Shown here in pieces: positions 1-5,005 of a stretch of 5,005 nt of DNA (positions are counted from its first letter, which is position 1; the number at the start of each line of letters is the position of its first letter). The DNA is taken from NCBI GenBank assembly GCA_026397695.1, contig JAPLUJ010000714.1, forward strand, positions 1 through 5,005, given 5' to 3'. The notes beneath the pieces were generated by a model that was not told the DNA's origin, made no database searches, and worked only from the letters and a program-made list of their open reading frames with translations. A program made the translations under genes and the position numbers. This stretch comes from Verrucomicrobiota bacterium (GTDB taxonomy: Bacteria > Verrucomicrobiota > Verrucomicrobiia > Verrucomicrobiales > Akkermansiaceae).

Positions 1-1039
1 TAGTACAGGAGCCGATGAACGCGACGTCGATTTTCACGCCTTGGATCGGCGTGCCCGCAGCGAGTCGCATGTAGGCAAGGGCTTCCTCGATGGACGCCTT
101 TTCCATCGGAGTGGCCGCATGGCCAGGATCGGGAATGGTTGCGGAAATGGCAATCGCCTGATCCGGGGAAATCCCCCAGGTGACGGTGGGTTCGATATCC
201 GCAGCATTGATGCGCACGAGATCGTCGTAGGCGGCGTCTGGATCGGAGGCGAAGGACAACCAGCGTGCGGCTGTGGTGTTGAAGTCGCGCATGTCCACAT
301 ACGGACGACCCGTTAGATAGGCGACGGTTTTGGCGTCCGGATTGACATAGCCGCAGCGGGCACCGCCTTCGATGGACATGTTGCACACCGTCATGCGCTC
401 TTCCATGGACATCCGGTCGAACACCTCGTCGGCGTATTCGTAAGCATAGCCGATGCCGCCCTTCGCACCTAACAGGCGGATGATGTGGAGGATCACGTCC
501 TTCGCGTAAACGCCGGGGCGGAGGCTGCCGTTCACTTCGATGCGGCGGACCTTGAGTTCCTCGAGTGCCAAGGTTTGTGAGGCGAGCACGTCACGCACCT
601 GAGTGGTGCCAATGCCGAAGGCGATCGCACCAAACGCGCCATGGGTGGCGGTGTGGGAATCCCCGCAGGCAATGGTGGTGCCAGGCTGGGTGATCCCCTG
701 CTCGGGCCCGACCACATGGACGATGCCTTGTTTGCCGGATGCGAGGTCGAAGTATGTGATGCCGAAATCATCCACGTTGTTGCGCAGTGCCTGCATCATT
801 TCCACGGCCAGCGGATCCTGCGGGGTGTCTTGATGGATCGTCGGAACCATGTGGTCCACCGTCGCGAATGTGCGCTGGGGGAATTTTACCTTCAGGCCGA
901 GGTCGCGGAGCATGCCGAACGCCTGGGGCGAGGTCACCTCGTGGATCAGATGCGTGCCGATGAAGAGTTGCGTACGGCCGTCCGCGAGATGACCGACGGT
1001 GTGGGCGTCCCAGACTTTTTGGAAGAGGTTTTTTCCCAT
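1..1039 (-). CDS. leuC: 3-isopropylmalate dehydratase (isopropylmalate isomerase) large subunit, 3' end cut by window
   Basis: With the small subunit LeuD, this aconitase-family enzyme converts 2-isopropylmalate to 3-isopropylmalate in leucine biosynthesis in the cytoplasm. The first 346 residues are present. The family's usual length is about 465-470, so roughly the last quarter lies beyond the left edge. The N-terminus reads [13 protein letters not shown], matching the conserved LeuC start. HEVTSPQAF lies near residue 42, [11 protein letters not shown] near 104-114, and the signature [13 protein letters not shown] at 126-138. [15 protein letters not shown] and the ALAYM segment follow. The visible part ends at FIGSCT, where Cys345 is the expected first ligand of the 4Fe-4S cluster; the other two Cys are out of view. 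The ATG at 1039-1037 is chosen because family similarity begins there. No Shine-Dalgarno is visible; the preceding bases are pyrimidine-rich (CCCTCATCCTC). LeuC and aconitase are related, but the N-terminal motifs favour LeuC strongly. Confidence 0.96.
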   Translation of the reverse strand, partial: MGKNLFQKVWDAHTVGHLADGRTQLFIGTHLIHEVTSPQAFGMLRDLGLKVKFPQRTFATVDHMVPTIHQDTPQDPLAVEMMQALRNNVDDFGITYFDLASGKQGIVHVVGPEQGITQPGTTIACGDSHTATHGAFGAIAFGIGTTQVRDVLASQTLALEELKVRRIEVNGSLRPGVYAKDVILHIIRLLGAKGGIGYAYEYADEVFDRMSMEERMTVCNMSIEGGARCGYVNPDAKTVAYLTGRPYVDMRDFNTTAARWLSFASDPDAAYDDLVRINAADIEPTVTWGISPDQAIAISATIPDPGHAATPMEKASIEEALAYMRLAAGTPIQGVKIDVAFIGSCT

Positions 1040-1074
1040 GAGGATGAGGGTGCCGTGGTTGGCGGCGGGAAGGG

Positions 1075-1118
1075 AAATTGCCCGTGGCGGCCCGACTTGT
1101 CAAAGTCACATGCGACTT
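1075..1118 (-). promoter_or_regulatory. Putative leuC promoter with overlapping palindromic operator
   Basis: On the minus strand a perfect -35 hexamer TTGACA lies at 1103-1098. A 17-base spacer follows, then a poor -10 candidate, CAATTT, at 1080-1075. This would place transcription start about 28-30 bases before the leuC ATG. Immediately upstream, overlapping the -35 by one base, is the near-palindrome AAGTCGCATGTGACTT (1118-1103), which has one mismatched pair. A third half-site of the same sequence, AAGTC, follows at 1098-1094. The arrangement resembles an operator at a promoter, but no regulator is identified and the -10 is weak. Read-through from the small upstream gene is an alternative. 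Confidence 0.35.
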
Positions 1119-1152
1119 GGAAGCGAGAAAGAGCGCCCGCAGGACAGGGATT

Positions 1153-1383
1153 TCAGAAGAATTCTATGATCAACCCGGCGATGATGCCACCCAAAGCGAG
1201 CACCGCAATGGCGATGACGATGATTTTCAGCCAGTTAATGGATTTGGCGTTCGCCGATTTTTCATCGATCCATGCGTCCCACGCTCGTTGGGGTTTGGCA
1301 CCGGCGCGGTGATAATGACGCAAGGGTCCCTCAAAACGGTCTTTTTTTGCCTTGGGGAATAAGCGTTTCATGACAAAATCCAT
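1153..1383 (-). CDS. Small single-span membrane protein, function unknown
   Basis: This is a 76-residue protein, or 72 if the Met at residue 5 (ATG at 1371-1369, giving MKRLFPKAKKDRF) is the true start. The N-terminal half is basic and aromatic (KRLFPKAKKDRF, LRHYHRAG, AWDAWIDEK). The C-terminus is one hydrophobic helix of about 20 residues from WLKIIVIAIAVLAL to the end, finishing IIEFF. The basic N-terminal side suggests it faces the cytoplasm, with the C-terminal helix as a tail anchor. I do not recognise a family. It is co-directional with leuC, 113 bases upstream of it, and could be co-transcribed, although a promoter candidate lies between them. No clear Shine-Dalgarno is seen for either start. 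The upstream start directly follows the TGA of a 38-codon reading frame, which leaves both starts open. Confidence 0.7.
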   Translation of the reverse strand: MDFVMKRLFPKAKKDRFEGPLRHYHRAGAKPQRAWDAWIDEKSANAKSINWLKIIVIAIAVLALGGIIAGLIIEFF

Positions 1384-1394
1384 TCACCGGATCT

Positions 1395-1489
1395 GGAACG
1401 CTACATGCGCTCCACCAACAAGCAAATTGTTAGAATACCCTGACGCGCCTCCCATGGCGGAACGCACACCTGCCGGAACGGGAGGACGC
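1395..1489 (-). promoter_or_regulatory. Structured leader or small RNA element upstream of the small membrane protein
   Basis: Read on the minus strand, this stretch can form three successive hairpins. The first (1489-1445) pairs GCG-U-CCUCCC with GGGAGGCGC through a single bulged U. It encloses a second stem, GGCAGG with CCGCC, capped by an 8-base loop. The second hairpin (1431-1417) is AACAA-UUUGC-UUGUU. The third (1413-1395) is GGAGCGC-AUGUA-GCGUUCC, with one G-U wobble. On the plus strand that wobble becomes an A-C mismatch, which favours a minus-strand RNA, the same direction as the neighbours. It ends 12 bases before the longer start of the membrane-protein gene. It matches no riboswitch, SRP, 6S or RNase P signature that I could recognise. 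The structure is worked out by eye. Confidence 0.3.
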
Positions 1490-1529
1490 TTGGAAAGCAT
1501 GGATAGAGATCCCCCGGAAGCCCGACGGA

Positions 1530-1694
1530 TTATTTCTCGTGACGCACGACTGGAGCCGGGGCTGGAGCCGCCGGGATTTCCTGAAAACGCGGGAGCGGCC
1601 GCAAGCCGGGCGGTTTGACATCACTAGTGCAGCAGCAGGACACGACCAACAGCGCGGCAACGGCAACGACAAGTGCGGAAAGAATGCGAATCAT
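1530..1694 (-). CDS. Very small lipoprotein with Cys-Cys-Cys motif, function unknown
   Basis: This is a 54-residue protein from the ATG at 1694-1692. It opens with Met-Ile-Arg, then a hydrophobic stretch LSALVVAVAALLVV, and a lipobox-like VVSC at about residues 16-19. Signal peptidase II cleavage would leave a mature peptide beginning CCC-TSD, about 36 residues long. The tail is rich in Pro and Ala (PPGLRPLPRF, PAAPAPAP). A 23-codon in-frame extension upstream is rejected as the start because it would put a polar segment before the signal peptide. The preceding bases hold no Shine-Dalgarno, but carry a motif shared with the next lipoprotein gene. The closest analogue in the window is the lipoprotein at 1796-1903, with the same plan. 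Small secreted toxin-antidote lipoproteins (entericidin type) look similar, but nothing here proves that relation. Confidence 0.68.
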   Translation of the reverse strand: MIRILSALVVAVAALLVVSCCCTSDVKPPGLRPLPRFQEIPAAPAPAPVVRHEK

Positions 1695-1700
1695 GGGATT

Positions 1701-1713
1701 GGATGAGGTGGTT
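1701..1713 (-). promoter_or_regulatory. Leader motif AACCACCTCATCC before first small lipoprotein
   Basis: The 13-base motif lies 6 bases before the ATG of the 54-residue lipoprotein. The second small lipoprotein gene has the same motif with one difference (A to G), 5 bases before its ATG. The motif has the polarity of the 16S anti-Shine-Dalgarno, not of a ribosome binding site, so it is not a normal RBS. It may be a translation-control element or simply inherited sequence from a duplication. Confidence 0.35.
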
Positions 1714-1795
1714 TGGAGTGGAATCACGGGGTTGCTAGAAGAATTTTCATCAATGAAGCTCAACCCGACTCAGATGGAGACCGGGATGTGAAACC

Positions 1796-1903
1796 TCATT
1801 TCGAAGGTTGGACATAAGCGGGTTTGTTCGGAGCGGGTGGAGGTTTGGGGCAGCAGGAAGCGGCAAACAGAGCGGCAGCGGCAGCCATAAAAACAAGTTT
1901 CAT
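1796..1903 (-). CDS. Very small lipoprotein with Cys-Cys motif, function unknown
   Basis: This is a 35-residue protein from the ATG at 1903-1901. MKLVF leads into an Ala-rich hydrophobic segment and the lipobox-like AASC, with Cys at about residues 16-17. The predicted mature peptide is only about 20 residues, begins CC, and is Pro/Lys-rich (PKPPPAP, then NKPAYVQPSK). A Lys after the acylated Cys-Cys-Pro gives no inner-membrane-retention signal of the Asp+2 type, so outer-membrane placement is the default inference. A 43-codon in-frame upstream extension exists, but the signal peptide starts cleanly at this Met. The gene shares its layout and start-proximal motif with the lipoprotein at 1530-1694, 101 bases downstream. 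No function is recognised. Its size is near the limit of annotation, but the intact lipoprotein signal argues for a real gene. Confidence 0.62.
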   Translation of the reverse strand: MKLVFMAAAAALFAASCCPKPPPAPNKPAYVQPSK

Positions 1904-1908
1904 CTGTG

Positions 1909-1921
1909 GGACGAGGTGGTT
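1909..1921 (-). promoter_or_regulatory. Leader motif AACCACCTCGTCC before second small lipoprotein
   Basis: This motif matches the one at 1701-1713 at 12 of 13 bases and sits at nearly the same distance (5 bases) from its ATG. The rest of the 201-base divergent spacer (1904-2104) shows no convincing -35/-10 pair on either strand. It does contain a short direct repeat, TGCATTC, twice around 2028-2040. Promoters for this gene and for the divergent transporter fusion must lie in this spacer but are not clear by eye. Confidence 0.33.
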
Positions 1922-2104
1922 GAATGTGAGCGACTCGCGTGAGACGCACGCCAGTCCGAGCCCGAAAGTAGCGGCACGTTTCATTCCTGCAAGGTAAAAG
2001 ACAAGCTCATTTTTCGCCCTTTTGGCATGCATTCTTGCATTCCTCCTGGGGCAACACGCACCCGGTCTTGCCGCCGGGAAATCCGGTGTTTAAGGTCCAC
2101 CGCA

Positions 2105-4639
2105 ATGCCTGACGAACTGCCCATCACTGAGCCCACCCGCCGTCAATGGGCGGGCTTCTGGAGCATGATCGTCCAGCAGACGCAAAACGCATTCAATGAC
2201 AAGATGGCCCAGTTCATCCTGATCCCGCTGGGCGGGGCGGTGGGGTTTGCGGTGGAATCGGAGGCGGGGCTGCTGATTGCGTTGCCCTTCGTGTTGTTCG
2301 CTCCCATTGCGGGTTGGCTGAGCGACCGCTTCTCGAAACGCGACGTGATGTTCGGATCGGCGATCTTGCAATTGCTGGTGCTCGTCTGGATCTGCGCTTC
2401 GATCATGGTGAAAACCCTGCCATTCGCGCTCTGCGGATTTTTCGCGCTGGCGATGCAAGCGGCGTTTTTCAGTCCGGCGAAACTCGGCATCAACAAGGAG
2501 TTGGTGGGCTCGAACCATCTGGGATTCGCCACCGGCATCCAACAGATGACGGCGATGCTGGCAATGCTGGTCGGACAAATCGTGGCGGGCTGGCTGTTTG
2601 ATCACCGTTATCACGCGCTCGGTGGGACTCCCGCCACGGCATGGCGGGCGGCCCTCATCCCGATGCTGGTGCTGACCTTGTGCTCGCTGCCGGCTCTGGT
2701 CATGGCGTGGATCATTCCGCGCGTGCCGGCACAAGGAGGCGGCGGGAAATTCACCCTCAAACTCACGGTGAGCCATTTCCTCAATCTAACCGACCTGTGG
2801 CGTGACCGGCCCTTGCGGATGGCCTCGTTCGGCGTGGCGTTTTTCTGGGGCTTCGCGTCGTACATCAACCTATGGTCGGTGAAACTCGCCAAGGTCATGA
2901 CTGGCGGTGGCGAGGGCTTCGGCACGCTGTCATCGATATTCATGGCGGCGGCCTCGCTGGGCATGGCGGGGGGGTTCGGATGCGCTTCGTTTCTGTTGCG
3001 CAAACGCATAGAACTCGGCTGGGTGCCAGTGGCGGGTGTGATCATGACGGTCACTTCCCTCGCGCTGGTGTTGATTCCTTCGGGCGGCGCGCTATTTCTA
3101 ACAACCCTAGCGCTGCTGGCGTTCTTTTCTGCCTTGTTCCTTGCGCCGCTCAACGCATGGATGCAAGACCGCTACCCGGCGGCAAAACGCGGCGAGTTGC
3201 AATCCGCGGTGAACCTCCAGGATTGCTTCGCCGGCATCATCGCGGTGGTTTTGGTCACCGTCTTTGAATCCGGCGCCCACGCCCTCGGCATCGATGCGAA
3301 GGTGGGGTGCCATCTCCAGATGATCTTTGTCGGCCTGACCTGCGGCCTAGCCACGGCATGGATCATCCGGCTGCTGCCGGCGGATTTCCTGCGCGTGATC
3401 TGCCTTGCCCTCACACGCTCGATCTATCAAATCAGGACGGCCCATGAGGAACGCCTGCCACGAATTGGTGGAGTCCTGTTATTGCCCAACCATGTGTCGT
3501 ATGCCGACGCGTTTTTCATTTCGGCCGCATGCCCGCGACCGGTCCGCTTTGTGATGGATGAAATCTTCATGAAGCAGCGTGCCATCCGGGTGTTCACCGG
3601 CATTTTCGACACCATGACGATCCGCCGCGACCACCCGCTGGAAGCGATTAGGGAAATCATCCACGCGTTGCGGCAAGGACACGTGGTCTGTCTATTTCCC
3701 GAAGGACAATTGACGCGCACCGGCACCCTGAGCGTGTTGCAGCGCGGCTTTGTACTGATCGTGAAAAAGGCCGGCCATCCGTTGATCCCCGTCTGGTGCG
3801 ACGGATCGTGGGGCTCGATTTTCTCGTTCGAGCGCAACCGGTTCTTCCGCAAAATCCCCCATCGCATGGCGCATGGCATGACCCTCGCCTTCGGGCAGGC
3901 AATTCCGCCCACGGCAGCCAGTTTGGAATCCGTCCGCGATGGCATACTCACCGCATCCGCGGCAGCAATCGACCAACGGTTCGCCGGGCGCAATGGGTTA
4001 GAGCAGATGCCGCAGGCGCAAAATGCGGCGGCCACGGCCTTCCGCATGATGGATGATAATGCACGCCGACGGGCGTGGGTCAACGGACACCAGCTTGCCA
4101 TGATCAACGCGCTGCAATGGCACCAGCCGTTTTGCGTGTTACAGGAGGATCTGTCAGGGACCGCGCTACCGGGTTTGTTCGTGGCTTTCCCGGAATTGTT
4201 CCGGGCCACCCTGCACATCCGCAAGACCTTCAACGGCGACGAGAACGCCACCTGGGTCGGCGGCGATGCCTTGCACCACGTCCTGCAATCCTCCCGGATC
4301 ACCGGCAATATCGTTTTTTACGACTTCAGCACCCACGCGCTAACGCCCGTCTGGCAGGCCGGAGTGTGCCATTGCCCGTGCCTTGCGGTGGACGGGATGG
4401 TGGTGGCGATGTCGATGCCCGATCCGCCCGGATGCGCCGACAACTTTGAACCGCAGCACGGCCAGCAACCTGATTCGTGGGGCAAACTGCTGCCAGGCTG
4501 GTTCCTCCAACACGGCGCAAACGGCATGCTCCAAGCCCATGGCCCGGCGTCCCCACCCGAAGGCCTGCCGCTGCCTGCGGGATCCACCCTCGATGCGGAA
4601 GGATTCCTGCGCGCCGTACCGCTTCCGGCGTCTCGTTAG
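2105..4639 (+). CDS. MFS lysophospholipid-transporter-like protein fused to PlsC acyltransferase
   Basis: This 844-residue protein likely moves and re-acylates lysophospholipid at the inner membrane, as LplT and Aas do in other bacteria. Residues about 15-425 are a major-facilitator domain. It has an LplT-like opening (QNAFNDKMAQF), the loop motif GWLSDRFSKRD at 70-80, and many hydrophobic spans. Residues about 440-630 are a PlsC acyltransferase. NHVSYAD gives the catalytic HX4D (His463, Asp468), GIFDTMTIRRD at 499-509 is the block II equivalent, FPEGQLTRTGT begins at 531 (Glu533), and IPVW lies at 561-564. The remaining 210 residues have no intact catalytic motif but recall the C-terminal part of an AMP-forming ligase (WGKLLPG at 792-798, TLDAEGFL at 828-835). 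Known LplT-PlsC-Aas fusions carry a full ligase; here it is missing or reduced. The start at 2105 is chosen over an in-frame ATG 26 codons upstream because the upstream segment is unlike the family and an AAGG lies 9 bases before 2105. It stands alone on this strand. A plain glycerophosphate acyltransferase role is an alternative. Confidence 0.9.
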   Translation: MPDELPITEPTRRQWAGFWSMIVQQTQNAFNDKMAQFILIPLGGAVGFAVESEAGLLIALPFVLFAPIAGWLSDRFSKRDVMFGSAILQLLVLVWICASIMVKTLPFALCGFFALAMQAAFFSPAKLGINKELVGSNHLGFATGIQQMTAMLAMLVGQIVAGWLFDHRYHALGGTPATAWRAALIPMLVLTLCSLPALVMAWIIPRVPAQGGGGKFTLKLTVSHFLNLTDLWRDRPLRMASFGVAFFWGFASYINLWSVKLAKVMTGGGEGFGTLSSIFMAAASLGMAGGFGCASFLLRKRIELGWVPVAGVIMTVTSLALVLIPSGGALFLTTLALLAFFSALFLAPLNAWMQDRYPAAKRGELQSAVNLQDCFAGIIAVVLVTVFESGAHALGIDAKVGCHLQMIFVGLTCGLATAWIIRLLPADFLRVICLALTRSIYQIRTAHEERLPRIGGVLLLPNHVSYADAFFISAACPRPVRFVMDEIFMKQRAIRVFTGIFDTMTIRRDHPLEAIREIIHALRQGHVVCLFPEGQLTRTGTLSVLQRGFVLIVKKAGHPLIPVWCDGSWGSIFSFERNRFFRKIPHRMAHGMTLAFGQAIPPTAASLESVRDGILTASAAAIDQRFAGRNGLEQMPQAQNAAATAFRMMDDNARRRAWVNGHQLAMINALQWHQPFCVLQEDLSGTALPGLFVAFPELFRATLHIRKTFNGDENATWVGGDALHHVLQSSRITGNIVFYDFSTHALTPVWQAGVCHCPCLAVDGMVVAMSMPDPPGCADNFEPQHGQQPDSWGKLLPGWFLQHGANGMLQAHGPASPPEGLPLPAGSTLDAEGFLRAVPLPASR

Positions 4640-4686
4640 AGCGCCCGTCATGCACAGCAGAGGGACCGCACAGGACAGCATAGTGA

Positions 4687-4733
4687 TAGAGGGTCAGTGT
4701 TATAGAGGGTCATAGAGGGTCAGTAGAGGGTCA
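4687..4733 (+). repeat. Four direct copies of TAGAGGGTCA before the transposase gene
   Basis: Identical 10-base units start at 4687, 4703, 4713 and 4724, separated by 6, 0 and 1 bases. A degenerate relative (AGAGGGACC) lies at 4659-4667. The block is followed at once by an AT-rich run (AAAAATAATTAAG, 4735-4747) and, 59 bases after the last unit, by the transposase ATG. The unit is not palindromic. It could be a recognition or control element of the adjacent IS200/RAYT-type gene, or a simple tandem expansion. The rest of 4640-4792 shows no terminator for the preceding gene and no other gene. Confidence 0.8.
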
Positions 4734-4792
4734 GAAAAATAATTAAGTTTGGGGCTTGCATTGGCGGTGGTGGTGGCTAGGCTGCGGGCATC

Positions 4793-5005
4793 ATGAGACG
4801 CGCGCGCTGGCTGGCCCCGTGGAAGGATTCATTTGTACGTCCGGTGATTTACCATTGCGTGACACGGGTGGTGGAGCGGCGCCTGGCGTTCGGACAGACT
4901 GAGAAGGAGCAATTCCGCACCTACATGCGGATGTATGAGAACTTTTCGGGGTGCCGGGTGCTGGCATACTGCCTGATGTGCAACCACGTGCACATTCTGT
5001 TGGAA
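4793..5005 (+). CDS. IS200-like / REP-associated tyrosine transposase (Y1, HUH family), 3' end cut by window
   Basis: The first 71 residues of a single-strand-DNA transposase are present; related proteins usually run to about 150-330 residues. YHCVTRVVERRLAFG at 20-34 is the typical first strand and loop of the Y1 transposase fold (the form Y-H-x-x-x-R). EKEQFRTYMRMYENF (38-52) is the following helix, and VLAYCLMCNHVHILLE closes the view. That last segment contains the metal-binding HUH pair, His65-Val-His67. The catalytic Tyr lies beyond the right edge, so activity cannot be judged. Family knowledge: such enzymes nick and join single-stranded DNA; domesticated RAYT members act on short palindromic repeats. 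The ATG at 4793 is supported by the RARWLAPW lead-in typical of these proteins; no strong Shine-Dalgarno is seen. The four-copy direct repeat lies just upstream. Whether this is a mobile IS or a solitary RAYT cannot be told from one end. Confidence 0.92.
   Translation, partial: MRRARWLAPWKDSFVRPVIYHCVTRVVERRLAFGQTEKEQFRTYMRMYENFSGCRVLAYCLMCNHVHILLE

Noticed and set aside
641..1312. Long plus-strand open frame of 223 codons opposite leuC
   Set aside because: It is the antisense of the clearly recognised leuC and the small membrane gene. Its translation has no family resemblance.
1417..1431. Integron attC-like TCTAAC and GTTGG bases around the short hairpin
   Set aside because: The half-sites are far closer together than in attC sites, and no integrase or cassette gene is present.
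1384..1500. SRP (4.5S), 6S, 5S or riboswitch RNA in the structured leader
   Set aside because: The SRP tetraloop motif (GGAAGG with AGCAG) is absent on both strands, and no 6S, 5S or cobalamin-type signature could be matched.
1352..1618. Plus-strand frame of 88 codons across the leader and first lipoprotein
   Set aside because: It runs antisense to a gene with a clear lipoprotein signal, has no ribosome binding site, and its composition looks non-coding.
1764..1785. Imperfect hairpin (CCCG..CTC / GAG..CGGG) between the two lipoprotein genes, considered as a terminator
   Set aside because: The stem is interrupted by an unequal internal loop and no U-tract follows in the minus-strand direction.
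2090..2776. Minus-strand open frame of 228 codons inside the transporter fusion
   Set aside because: It is a shadow of a GC-rich coding region on the opposite strand. The composition is rich in Arg, His and Gln, with no recognisable motif.
3427..4308. Minus-strand open frame of 293 codons opposite the acyltransferase
   Set aside because: The plus strand carries intact PlsC motifs over the same bases. The minus translation has no domain and no start context.

Overview
The window most likely comes from a moderately GC-rich, Gram-negative-type bacterium of the Verrucomicrobia (PVC group). This is an inference from gene content. The clues are two tiny Cys-Cys lipoproteins, starts without clear Shine-Dalgarno sequences, an MFS-acyltransferase fusion, and a transposase of the Y1/RAYT type, which is frequent in that phylum. 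No rRNA or other phylogenetic marker is present, so the assignment is tentative.

Layout. The left part (1-1903) is read on the minus strand. In transcription order it holds two very small lipoproteins (1903-1796 and 1694-1530), a structured leader region (1489-1395), a small single-span membrane protein (1383-1153), a possible promoter/operator (1118-1075), and leuC, the large subunit of isopropylmalate isomerase (1039 to beyond the left edge). A 201-base divergent spacer (1904-2104) separates these from the plus-strand gene at 2105-4639. That gene encodes an 844-residue MFS lysophospholipid-transporter-like protein fused to a PlsC-type acyltransferase, with a C-terminal tail that looks like a reduced acyl-ACP/AMP-ligase domain. 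The spacer after it (4640-4792) carries four copies of a 10-base direct repeat. The window ends inside an IS200-like/RAYT transposase gene starting at 4793.

How the parts relate. leuC belongs to leucine biosynthesis. The MFS-PlsC fusion fits uptake or flipping of lysophospholipid followed by re-acylation, i.e. membrane phospholipid repair. The small lipoproteins and the small membrane protein have no recognisable function. The repeat block beside the transposase fits a RAYT-type gene with its own flanking elements. No stretch longer than 300 bases lacks a gene. No tRNA, rRNA or CRISPR was seen.

I do not see a clear new multi-gene system. The points most worth a second look are the degenerate ligase-like tail of the fusion protein, the structured minus-strand leader, the identically placed leader motif of the two lipoproteins, and the repeat block before the transposase.
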